Origin: Mucilaginibacter xinganensis | Lineage (GTDB): Bacteria; Bacteroidota; Bacteroidia; Sphingobacteriales; Sphingobacteriaceae | DNA length: 64,000 nucleotides | Assembly (NCBI GenBank): GCA_026225055.1 | Contig: JAMFSA010000191.1 | Coordinates: 47,419 to 111,418, forward strand | Direction of reading: 5' to 3' | Part shown: positions 41,871 to 50,944 of the stretch, one piece after another | Layout of the letters: every line of letters begins with the position of its first letter | Position numbering within the stretch: the first letter of the stretch is position 1 | Program-made: the position numbers and the translations under genes | The notes under the pieces: model-generated | The model's database searches: none | What the model saw: the letters and a program-made list of their open reading frames with translations, nothing else | What the model was told of the DNA's origin: nothing

Positions 41871-42910
41871 TTGGTAATGGTTGTAGTTTTAATTTCCTCT
41901 ACGGTTTTAGAGGTAGCATCAGCATCATTAAACAGTTTATCAAAAGCTGCTAAAGTGGCAAACTCTAATATTTCGTTAGGCTCATGGTTATTGTAAAAGC
42001 CATAAATAAGGCCCGCCATAAAGCAATCGCCGCTGCCTACCTTATTTACTATTTTGAGTGCCGAGTGATCAATGGTGCTGTAGTATTCGTCGCCTGTATA
42101 TAGGGCTGTATAATAAATAATCCCTTCGTTATTATCAAACCTGAACGTATTGGCAACAGCTTTGCATTTAGGGTATTTTTCGGTGATATGTTTTGATGTT
42201 TGTAAAGCAGCATCCAGGTAATTAGCTTTTTGGCCGATAGTATGCAGGCCTTCTTCAACGGGGATACCCAGCATTGTTTCAGCGGCCCATATATTGCCCA
42301 TCACCAGGTCGCAATATTGCGCCAATTCAGGAATGACCTGTACTGGTTTTTTACCATACTGCCATAGCTTTGAGCGGTAGTTCAGGTCAATAGAAATAGT
42401 AATACCTTTTGCCGATGCAACTATTAAGGCCTCCTTACAAAAATCGGCCACATGTTGATTGATGGCAGGGCAGATAGCGCTGAAATGAAACCAGCTCACA
42501 CCATCCAGTACTTTATCCCAGTCTATCATTCCCGGTTTTAATTCAGCAAATGCTGAGTGGGCACGGTCATAGATCAGAGAATCGTTTTTCAGATCAGCAC
42601 CTTTGGTTAATATGTATAAACCAACACGATCGCCATGATGATAGATCTTTGACGGATCGATGTCCTTGCTTTTTAGATGCGATGTGATCTGCGCCGACAT
42701 ATGATTATCGGGCAGGGCCGTAAAATATTGCGATGGTACATCCCATAAGGATAAGGCCGTGGCTACATTCAACTCCGCGCCACCCATAAAAAATGGTACA
42801 GCGTTATTTTTTAACCAATTGCCACCGGCATCAAGGCTTATCCTGAATAGCAGTTCGCCAAAGCATAGTACAGAACCCGTGTATTCTTTTTTATTAAATT
42901 GTTTATCCAT
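41867..42910 (-). CDS. kdgK: 2-keto-3-deoxygluconate (KDG) kinase, PfkB family
   Basis: This 347-residue ribokinase-type sugar kinase has the N-terminal GGAELNVATALS signature and the C-terminal NKVGSGDCFMAG block with catalytic Asp 295. It phosphorylates KDG, the meeting point of the UxaA and KduI branches. It heads the kdgK-eda-exuT operon. Other PfkB sugars are possible in principle, but the operon partner eda makes KDG the clear choice. Confidence 0.95.
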   Translation of the reverse strand: MDKQFNKKEYTGSVLCFGELLFRISLDAGGNWLKNNAVPFFMGGAELNVATALSLWDVPSQYFTALPDNHMSAQITSHLKSKDIDPSKIYHHGDRVGLYILTKGADLKNDSLIYDRAHSAFAELKPGMIDWDKVLDGVSWFHFSAICPAINQHVADFCKEALIVASAKGITISIDLNYRSKLWQYGKKPVQVIPELAQYCDLVMGNIWAAETMLGIPVEEGLHTIGQKANYLDAALQTSKHITEKYPKCKAVANTFRFDNNEGIIYYTALYTGDEYYSTIDHSALKIVNKVGSGDCFMAGLIYGFYNNHEPNEILEFATLAAFDKLFNDADATSKTVEEIKTTTITK

Positions 42911-43349
42911 TGGCAGCTTACAGATAGCAGGGAATCAACGAATCGTTTTTTATCCGAAGTTAACTTCAAAAATATGTTGAAATATCCCCCTTTCAAACTT
43001 TATAGTGTTATTATTTACTCCATCGTTATAGTGAAGGAATAAATTTTCAGGTTTCTCTTTATAAAAGTAATTAGTCACATCCTTGTTTTAAGGCTGGTAA
43101 GTTGTAAATATTAAAAAGATGCAAATCCCTTTTTAATTAGAATTAATTAGTGTTAATTTGACATATATTATAGGCCGTAGGTATTCATTAAACCTTTATT
43201 ATCGAATTTTGCAGTGTTTTATGATGAGCAACCGGAATAATAGTTTGGTTGAAATTATACTTCCATGTTAGGGCTATTTGGATATATTTACTGATTGGTT
43301 AACCGTTGCGTTAATAATAAACCATTTTATAAACTATTAATATTATTAA
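42911..43349. other. 439-bp divergent control region between kdgK and the HTCS gene
   Basis: The left third holds the kdgK promoter and operator. The remainder (43034-43349) is AT-rich and must contain the promoter of the + strand regulator gene, but I find no TAnnTTTG box good enough to name. No ORF or RNA gene is seen. Confidence 0.6.
42967..43033 (-). promoter_or_regulatory. Promoter and LacI-type operator of kdgK-eda-exuT
   Basis: On the minus strand the -33 TTTG (42997-42994), a 19-bp spacer and the -7 TATTTTTG (42974-42967) match the consensus. The operator TACTCCATCGTTATAGTG lies at 43016-43033, 41 bp upstream of the -7 box. Confidence 0.8.
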
Positions 43350-46300
43350 ATGAGGATTTTAAAAATTGGTTTGTTTGTGTTTATACTTTTAATAGTAAAA
43401 ACAGGATATGCGCAATTTAATATGCCTCAGAACAATGATGTAGCCAAGCTTAAAAACTATGCAATAAAGGGTTACGGTATCAATAATGGTCTTCCATCAA
43501 ACAGTACCACTTGTGCAATTAAGGATAGGAACGGTTTCCTTTGGGTAGGAACGGAGAATGGCCTTTGTCGTTTCGATGGTTATTCTTTTAAAACTTTTGT
43601 TAATATTCCTGATGATAGTACAAGCCTTACCAATAATTATATAAACACCATTATTGAGGATAAAAAAGGGCGGATATGGGTAGGTACGCTTGACGGGTTG
43701 AACTTATTAGATCCGCTGACAGAAAAGTTTAAGCGGTTTAGTCACCAGGATAAGAGTCCCGGCACGCTGAGCAACAATAAGATCTGGTCGCTTTTGGCTG
43801 ATAAGGATAATAACATCTGGATTGGCACTGATGACGGCTTTGACAGATTTTTAGAGAAAACTAAAAATTTTGAAGTCTTTCAGCCTAATCCATCTGATGC
43901 AAATGCGATAAAAGGTAAATCTGTTAATGCAATAATTGAGGACAGGGACAATAATATTTGGTTAGGTAACTGGGGGGGCGGACTTAACAAGTTTAACAGG
44001 TATACCAAAAGGTTTGTCAGTTATCCCCAGGTTCAAAAAACAAATGAAAAGAATCCTAATGATGTATGGAGCCTTTGCCTGGATGAAAATGGCGATATAT
44101 GGGTAGGCACCTATTGGAAAGGGTTGTTTAAATTTGAGGTAAAAACAAGCAAGTTTACATCGTACCAATCTCCCGATAAGGAAAATCAAGGCGTCTTCAG
44201 GATTTTAAACTTAGGTCATCAGTCAATGATCCTGGCAGGGAGCGATGGCTTCTACTGGTTTAGTTCAGCCAACAACAGCTGGCAAAAAATTAATGACTTA
44301 ACTAGTTTCCAGCAGGCAGGCTTGTTTCGTGATAATAATGGGATCATCTGGATTTGCTCAATGGAAGGCTTGACCAAATTAGACAGTAAACAATATAAAT
44401 TTGCCTTCTATCCGTTCTCGAATGATAAGCGACTGGTTAAAAGTATCCTGGTTAAAAACAATACCGTTTGGGTGGGAACAAACGATGGCTTAACCGCAAT
44501 TCAATTAAATACTAATACATCCAAAACCTTTTTACCTTCTAACAATCCCAATAGTATTGGCAGCAATGGAATAAACAAACTGTATTTAGATGCCAGTAAT
44601 AAATTATGGGACTTAACTGAATTTGGCTTTGATGAATATGATGATAAAACAGGGGATTTCACCCATCATTCACATCATTCAAGTTTAGGAGGTTTTTTTA
44701 ATGAAGATGTATTCAGGGATATTTTAGAAGTAACCCCAGGTAACTACTGGCTGGCTACAGATGCCGGGCTCAAAATTTATCATGCCCAAACTAATACTTT
44801 CAGTCATTATTTTAATCAAAAAGACAAGCCATATACGCTAAGTAATAATCATTTGTATTGCCTGTTAAAAGATGCAGATAATGATATCTGGATCGGTACC
44901 GAAGGGGGAGGCTTGAACCGCTTTGTACAATCATCGCAAAGGTTTTATAATTACCTGGCCAATGGTAAGAAAAGAGGCAGCATCAGCAATAATGACATTC
45001 ACAGCATATTTCTCGATTCTCATAAAAATGTCTGGGTCTGTACACAAGATGGCCTAAACAAATACATCAGGAGCACGGATTCTTTCCAGGTTTTCTCGAA
45101 AAATGATGGATTTGCGAGCAATGTGTTTAAACAAATGGTGGAAGATGCAAAGGGTAATTTATGGATAGTAACCGAGACCGGTGTATCATGCTTCAATCCC
45201 CGCACAATGAAAGTGATCAATTTTGACGAAGGCGATGGTGTGTTTGCCAATTCGGTAATATGCAAAGTGAATGATCATCAAATCCTGCTTGGTGGTAACA
45301 AAGGCCTGGTTTCTTTTGATCCGCTGGCTATTAATTATAATAAGGTTGCGCCCCCGGTATATTTTTCAGATCTGCAGGTATTTAATAAATCGATTATTCC
45401 CGGTGATAATAGTCCGCTTAAAGAACCTATTCAAAATGCTAAACAAATAGTTTTAAAATACAGTCAAAGTGTTTTTTCCATTGAATTTGTCGCGCTCAAC
45501 TATACCCATACCGAAAAAAACAGTTATGCGTATAAGCTGGAAGAATTTGATAAAAGATGGAACTATGTTGGCGAGCAGCCCAAGGCAACTTACACAAACT
45601 TAAATCCGGGCAGGTACGTTTTTCGTGTTAAGGCCTCAAATAATGATGGATTATGGAATGATGAGGGAAAATCGATAGTTGTTATAATTACGCCGCCATG
45701 GTACCTTACCTGGTGGGCCTATCTCATATATGCTTCGCTTTTTGGCGCCGCCGTTTATGGCTATATCTTTTATAATAACCGGCAGGCTAAATTAAAATAC
45801 GAGGTAAAGCTGGCACATATTGAAACTGAAAAGGAAAAGGAGTTACACGAAAAAAAACTATCCTTTTTTACAAATATTTCTCATGAGTTCAGGACGCCGT
45901 TAACCATGATCATTAATCCGCTGAAAGAGATCTTATACACAGGTGGTAATGATATCGATCAACAAAACCTAAACACCATAAACCGCAATGCCAAACGCCT
46001 GTTAAGTTTGGTTGATCAATTGTTGTTGTTTAGAAAGGCTGATGCAGATGCCGACGAATTAAAGCTGGCAAAAATAAATATTGTTGATCTGAGCAAAGAG
46101 GTCTTTTTATGCTTCACACATCAGGCAAATGCGAAGAAACTCAGGTTTGAGTATAATTGTACTGAAGAGTATATAGAAATTATAGCCGACCGCGAAAAAA
46201 TTGAGATCGTTTTATTTAACCTGTTATCAAATGCTGTAAAGTTTACCGAGCCGGGTGGAGAAGTAGAGATGTATGTAAGCCAGACAAACGAAAAGGTTAA

Positions 46301-47489
46301 CATACAGGTAAGCGATACAGGATGTGGTATAGCACAAACAGCAGGCGACAAGCTGTACCATAAATATTACCAGGAGTATCAGCATAATAGTTTATCAAAA
46401 GGCGGTTTAGGCATAGGGTTGTTTTTGGTAAAAAATTATGCGGAGCAGCATGGGGGAGCAATAAGCTATGATAGCGAAGCCGGGAAAGGGACAGTTTTTA
46501 ATCTTGAACTGCTTAAAGGAACAGCGCATTTAATATCAGCATCTATAATAGAAGAGGCCCCGCAAAGATCTGTTTTCTTTAATGAGCTGATGGCAGAAGA
46601 GGATAATAACAATCTACAGGTCGTGCCTGATATAACTGTACCTTCCTCTGCAGAAATTACGTCTGATTTTAAATCGATGCTCATTATTGAGGATAATAAG
46701 GAGATAAGCGATTATATTAAACAGGTTTTTGTATCAGAATATATTGTATATGAGGCTGACAATGGTGAATCCGGCTTAAAGATGGTAACTGAATTAATGC
46801 CCGATATTATTATCAGCGATGTGATGATGCCGGGTATGAGCGGGATAGAATTGTGCAGCCGCGTAAAAGAAAATCCCGATCTTAGCCATATACCTGTTAT
46901 ATTACTTACGGCCATTACTGCACCCGAAATTAAGCTGAAGGGAATTGAAGGTGGTGCTGACGACTATATCAGCAAGCCTTTTGAAAAGGAAATGCTGATA
47001 GCCCGTGTAAAAGGTATACTTAAAACCCGGAATAACCTGCAACGATATTTCTTTAATGAAATAACACTGAAGCCTAATAATCTAAAGATCTCACAGGAGT
47101 ATAAAGAATTTCTGCAACGATGTATTGACATCGTTGAGCAACATTTAAGCGATTCAGACTTTAGTATTAAAATCCTGGCAAATGAAATTGGCATGAGCCA
47201 TTCAAATGTATACAGGAGGATCAAATCTATTTCGGGGCAGTCGGCTAATAGCTTTATTCGTTTTATCCGGTTAAGAAAAGCAGCCGAACTTTTTTTAACT
47301 ACAGATAGCACTGTTGCTGAAGCAGCCTACAAAGTAGGGTTTAATGATCTAAAGCATTTCCGCGAACAGTTCAGCAAAGTGTTTGGCTTAAACCCATCTG
47401 ATTATATCAAGCAATTCCGTAACTCCTTTCATAAGGATCAAACCTTGAACCGCGACTTGCTAAAAAAGGATAAAAGCAACCATGTGTAA
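43350..47489 (+). CDS. Hybrid two-component system sensor/regulator (HTCS)
   Basis: This 1379-residue one-protein signalling system spans the inner membrane. After a signal peptide (to GYAQ ~24) come two propellers of Reg_prop repeats (~40-690, e.g. GFLWVGTENGL, GRIWVGTLDGL), a Y_Y_Y domain (~700-780), a membrane helix (~787-808), a HisKA domain with phospho-acceptor His 845 in SHEFRTPLT, an HATPase (NLLSNAVKF, DTGCGIA, GGLGIGLFLV), a receiver with Asp 1157 in ISDVMMPG, and an AraC-type DNA-binding domain (~1270-1375). The propellers sense a periplasmic oligosaccharide. The next genes are susC and susD, so it should activate that locus, possibly through the TTTACCCC repeats at 47533-47562. 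Confidence 0.96.
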   Translation: MRILKIGLFVFILLIVKTGYAQFNMPQNNDVAKLKNYAIKGYGINNGLPSNSTTCAIKDRNGFLWVGTENGLCRFDGYSFKTFVNIPDDSTSLTNNYINTIIEDKKGRIWVGTLDGLNLLDPLTEKFKRFSHQDKSPGTLSNNKIWSLLADKDNNIWIGTDDGFDRFLEKTKNFEVFQPNPSDANAIKGKSVNAIIEDRDNNIWLGNWGGGLNKFNRYTKRFVSYPQVQKTNEKNPNDVWSLCLDENGDIWVGTYWKGLFKFEVKTSKFTSYQSPDKENQGVFRILNLGHQSMILAGSDGFYWFSSANNSWQKINDLTSFQQAGLFRDNNGIIWICSMEGLTKLDSKQYKFAFYPFSNDKRLVKSILVKNNTVWVGTNDGLTAIQLNTNTSKTFLPSNNPNSIGSNGINKLYLDASNKLWDLTEFGFDEYDDKTGDFTHHSHHSSLGGFFNEDVFRDILEVTPGNYWLATDAGLKIYHAQTNTFSHYFNQKDKPYTLSNNHLYCLLKDADNDIWIGTEGGGLNRFVQSSQRFYNYLANGKKRGSISNNDIHSIFLDSHKNVWVCTQDGLNKYIRSTDSFQVFSKNDGFASNVFKQMVEDAKGNLWIVTETGVSCFNPRTMKVINFDEGDGVFANSVICKVNDHQILLGGNKGLVSFDPLAINYNKVAPPVYFSDLQVFNKSIIPGDNSPLKEPIQNAKQIVLKYSQSVFSIEFVALNYTHTEKNSYAYKLEEFDKRWNYVGEQPKATYTNLNPGRYVFRVKASNNDGLWNDEGKSIVVIITPPWYLTWWAYLIYASLFGAAVYGYIFYNNRQAKLKYEVKLAHIETEKEKELHEKKLSFFTNISHEFRTPLTMIINPLKEILYTGGNDIDQQNLNTINRNAKRLLSLVDQLLLFRKADADADELKLAKINIVDLSKEVFLCFTHQANAKKLRFEYNCTEEYIEIIADREKIEIVLFNLLSNAVKFTEPGGEVEMYVSQTNEKVNIQVSDTGCGIAQTAGDKLYHKYYQEYQHNSLSKGGLGIGLFLVKNYAEQHGGAISYDSEAGKGTVFNLELLKGTAHLISASIIEEAPQRSVFFNELMAEEDNNNLQVVPDITVPSSAEITSDFKSMLIIEDNKEISDYIKQVFVSEYIVYEADNGESGLKMVTELMPDIIISDVMMPGMSGIELCSRVKENPDLSHIPVILLTAITAPEIKLKGIEGGADDYISKPFEKEMLIARVKGILKTRNNLQRYFFNEITLKPNNLKISQEYKEFLQRCIDIVEQHLSDSDFSIKILANEIGMSHSNVYRRIKSISGQSANSFIRFIRLRKAAELFLTTDSTVAEAAYKVGFNDLKHFREQFSKVFGLNPSDYIKQFRNSFHKDQTLNRDLLKKDKSNHV

Positions 47490-47532
47490 AAAAACAGTGC
47501 AGAAATAGGGTTTTAGCTGTGTTTTTGCTGAA

Positions 47533-47562
47533 TTTACCCCTTTCAATTGCAGAGTTTACCCC
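47533..47562 (+). promoter_or_regulatory. TTTACCCC direct repeat, candidate HTCS binding site
   Basis: TTTACCCC occurs at 47533-47540 and again at 47555-47562, 22 bp apart or about two helical turns, the arrangement expected for an AraC-type dimer. A TTTG at 47596-47599 with a poor -7 candidate TAGCATTC (47622-47629) lies downstream. The site is 184 bp before the susC start. Confidence 0.5.
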
Positions 47563-47745
47563 CCACACGTCTCTTGAAAATGCTTCAACTTAGCCTTTGT
47601 AATTAACCAATTAATACCGCTTAGCATTCTAAAGCAGCAACAACAGTTCGGATCGGAGTGAAGTAATGGGACTTTACTTTGCCTGCTGATTTAATGCTGT
47701 GCACGATAATAAACGGCAAAAAAATAAACCAATTAGTAATAAATT

Positions 47746-50700
47746 ATGAAATCAAATTTACAAATCACGTATTCTCCGCACAGGAAAAAATTCCCCGGCC
47801 GTTTACGCTTGTTTACCGGTATGGCAATAGCCTGCTGTATCACCTGCGTGCAACCGGCTATGGCCGTTGCAGCAAACAAGGCTAAGAAAGAAGTTGCCAA
47901 CGTTCGTATTAATGGACAGATAACTGACGAAAAAGGGCTTCCATTGCCAGGGGTGAGTGTTTTACTTAAAGGCACTCCAAACGGTGCAGTTTCTGATGGG
48001 AATGGTAACTTTTCCATCACCGTTCCTGATGCATCTTCAGGCACCCTGGTATTTACTTATGTAGGTTACCTTAACAAGGAAGTTGCTTTAAGCGGTAAAA
48101 CCAATATTAAGGTGAGCCTGCTGGTTGATTCAAAAGCACTGAATGAAGTAGTTGTAGTAGGTTACGGTACGCAGAAAAAAGCAACCGTAACAGGCTCGAT
48201 CTCTGTTATTAAAGGTGCTGATATGGTGAAGAGCCCTGAACCTGACCTTTCCAACTCCTTTGCAGGTCGCGTATCGGGTGTTATTGCCAACAACGTTTCA
48301 GGTGAACCCGGTTACGATGGCTCAAGTATTTTAATAAGAGGGCTTGCAACAACAGGTAGCAATAACGTATTGGTGGTTGTAGATGGTGTGCCGGGGCAGA
48401 TCGGTGGTTTGGAGCGCCTGGATCCTAATGATATCGAAAGCGTTTCCGTATTAAAAGATGGTACAGCAGCTATTTATGGTAGCAGGGCAGCAAATGGTGT
48501 AATCCTGATCACTACAAAACGTGGTAAATTAGGTAAGCCAACAATTACCTACAGCTTTAGCCAGGGTTTTGACTCGCCCACACGTTTACCAAAAATGGCT
48601 GATGCTGCTACTTATGCGCAGATAGTTAATGATATCAGTTATTATGATTCACCTACGAATGGCATGAACCAGGTATACAGTGCAGCGCAAATACAAAAAT
48701 TTAAAGATGGTTCAGATCCGGTCAACTATCCAAATACTGATTGGGAAAAATTAACCTTAAAAAGTGTAACCCTGCAAAATCAGAACAGCCTCACCATATC
48801 AGGTGGTAATGATGATGTAAAATATTTTACATCGGTAGGTACAGTTTATCAGGATGGCCTTTATAAAGATGGTGCAACTAATTATCATCAATATAATTTC
48901 AGGTCGAATTTAGATGCAAACGTTGCTAAAGGCTTTAAGATCGGCCTGTCATTGTCAGGCAGGGAGGAAGATCGTCAGTACCCAACCACAAGTGCTGCCA
49001 ATATCTTCCGCTCAATTTACAGGTCATATCCTACATCTGCCGGTTTTTATCCAAACGGAGATCCTACTGCAGGTATAGACCAGGTAAACCCTGCGTTGGT
49101 GCCAACCAGCATTGGAGGAACTAATCAAAATCCAACGTTAACATTTAATGGCATATTAAAAGCCAGTTATGATATCCCAGGGGTTGAAGGTCTTTCAATA
49201 GATGGGTTCTTCTCTGCAGATAAATCAGGAACAGCAAGCAAGATTTTTTATACGCCTTATACTGTTTATACTTATAATGCCACTACCAATGTGTACACAC
49301 CAAGCATTGAAGGTGGTGGCCCAAATGGTTTGGCTTCTCTTTTCCAGTCACAGCTTAACCAATCTTTAATAACTTCAAACATTAAGTTGAATTATGCGCG
49401 CAAGTTTGGCAAGCATGATGTAAATGCGTTTGTAGGTTATGAGCAAAGTAAAACTACCTACAGTTACTTCTGGGCTCAGCGAAATGATTTCCCTACAGCT
49501 ACAACACCTGAACTATCTGAAGGTGGAACCGCAGCATCTGACGCAACCAATGGCGGCAGCAGCAGCGACAATAATGGGAACTTCGATTATACCCGTCAGA
49601 GCGTTATCAGTCGTTTGGCTTACAATTATGATGAAAAATATTTGTTAGAAGGTCAATTCCGTGCTGATGGTTCTTCTTTATTTGCGCCGGGCCACCAATG
49701 GGGTTATTTCCCATCAGTATCTGCCGGTTACGTTATCTCAAAAGAAAACTGGTTCGCTAAAAGTTTAAGCTTTATAAATAACCTGAAGATCAGGGCATCA
49801 TACGGTGTTTTAGGTGATGACCTTGTTGGCCCTTACCAATATTTCGATAATTTCTCCTTTAACAATTATGTGGTAACCGATAATGGTTCAGGAGCTGCCG
49901 TTCAGCCGGGTATTAACTTAACCAAACTGGCAAATCCTAATATTACGTGGGAAACAGCTAAGAAAACAGATATCGGTATCAATGCCACTTTCTTAAACAA
50001 CTTTACATTAGAGGCCATATATTTCAGGCAGGTAAGGTCAAATATCTTAGGCTATCAGAATGCTTCTGTTCCAGCAACATCAGGTATTGTTAACCCATAT
50101 AATGGTGATATTGTTCCGGCAGAAAATATAGATAAAGTAAACAGCAACGGTTTTGAAGGTACTTTAGGTTACAACCATCCCGGTAAGTTTAGCTGGGGCG
50201 TTTCCGGTAACTTTACTTACGCTAAAAGCAAAATTGTCTACATAGATGAGGCACCGGGTACATTATCCTACCAATCACAAATAGGCGGCCCTTTAAACAA
50301 TTATTTATTATATAAAGCGATAGGTATTTTCAGGTCGCAGGCACAATTAAACAGTACGCCGCACGTACCGGGTGCACAGGTTGGCGATTTAATATATGAA
50401 GATTACAACCACGATGGGCAGATCACGGCTGCTGACCAGGTTAGAACAAAATACGGTAATATACCTCAAATTGTTTACGGGTTTACTGTAAATGCGGGTT
50501 ACAAGAGCTTTGATCTATCGATCTTATTCTCCGGCCAAGCAGAGGTTAGCCAGTATGTATTGCCTGAGTCTGGAACGATCGGTAACTACTACAGCTCATG
50601 GGCTAACAATGCATGGAGCCCTACCAATCCAAATGGTACTTATCCCCGTGTTTCAGACAGGGCTTCTGATGCTGTAAGCGGTGGTTCGTTCCCAAGTACT

Positions 50701-50934
50701 TTTTGGTTGAACAACGCGGCGTTCTTAAGGCTTAAAAATACACAAATAGGCTATACGCTTCCGCAATCAGTAATTTCTAAACTGCATATCGCGTCATTAA
50801 GGGTGTTTGTTGGTGGATTTAACTTGTTGACTTTTAGTAAGGTGAAAGATTACGATCCCGAAGGAACCAGTGGCAGTGGCCAGTTCTACCCTGAACAAAA
50901 AATTATTAACGTAGGCGTAAATGTTAAATTATAA
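47746..50934 (+). CDS. SusC/RagA-family TonB-dependent receptor
   Basis: This 1062-residue outer-membrane importer has an N-terminal signal (~1-43, with a basic leader HRKKFPGRLRL), a carboxypeptidase-regulatory-like domain (~52-125: INGQITDEKGLPLPGVSVLLKGT), the SusC box VVVVGYGTQKKATVTGS (~136-150), a plug with IRGLATTGSNNVLVVVDGVPG, and a barrel ending in the typical NVGVNVKL C-terminus. It moves oligosaccharides into the periplasm together with the SusD-like partner that follows 10 bp later. It is the first gene after the HTCS regulator. Confidence 0.97.
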   Translation: MKSNLQITYSPHRKKFPGRLRLFTGMAIACCITCVQPAMAVAANKAKKEVANVRINGQITDEKGLPLPGVSVLLKGTPNGAVSDGNGNFSITVPDASSGTLVFTYVGYLNKEVALSGKTNIKVSLLVDSKALNEVVVVGYGTQKKATVTGSISVIKGADMVKSPEPDLSNSFAGRVSGVIANNVSGEPGYDGSSILIRGLATTGSNNVLVVVDGVPGQIGGLERLDPNDIESVSVLKDGTAAIYGSRAANGVILITTKRGKLGKPTITYSFSQGFDSPTRLPKMADAATYAQIVNDISYYDSPTNGMNQVYSAAQIQKFKDGSDPVNYPNTDWEKLTLKSVTLQNQNSLTISGGNDDVKYFTSVGTVYQDGLYKDGATNYHQYNFRSNLDANVAKGFKIGLSLSGREEDRQYPTTSAANIFRSIYRSYPTSAGFYPNGDPTAGIDQVNPALVPTSIGGTNQNPTLTFNGILKASYDIPGVEGLSIDGFFSADKSGTASKIFYTPYTVYTYNATTNVYTPSIEGGGPNGLASLFQSQLNQSLITSNIKLNYARKFGKHDVNAFVGYEQSKTTYSYFWAQRNDFPTATTPELSEGGTAASDATNGGSSSDNNGNFDYTRQSVISRLAYNYDEKYLLEGQFRADGSSLFAPGHQWGYFPSVSAGYVISKENWFAKSLSFINNLKIRASYGVLGDDLVGPYQYFDNFSFNNYVVTDNGSGAAVQPGINLTKLANPNITWETAKKTDIGINATFLNNFTLEAIYFRQVRSNILGYQNASVPATSGIVNPYNGDIVPAENIDKVNSNGFEGTLGYNHPGKFSWGVSGNFTYAKSKIVYIDEAPGTLSYQSQIGGPLNNYLLYKAIGIFRSQAQLNSTPHVPGAQVGDLIYEDYNHDGQITAADQVRTKYGNIPQIVYGFTVNAGYKSFDLSILFSGQAEVSQYVLPESGTIGNYYSSWANNAWSPTNPNGTYPRVSDRASDAVSGGSFPSTFWLNNAAFLRLKNTQIGYTLPQSVISKLHIASLRVFVGGFNLLTFSKVKDYDPEGTSGSGQFYPEQKIINVGVNVKL

Positions 50935-50944
50935 AACTAAAACA

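Noticed and set aside
50921..50944. Start of the SusD gene at 50921
   Set aside because: It overlaps the end of susC and puts eight residues before the lipoprotein signal; ATG 50945 gives a clean lipobox.
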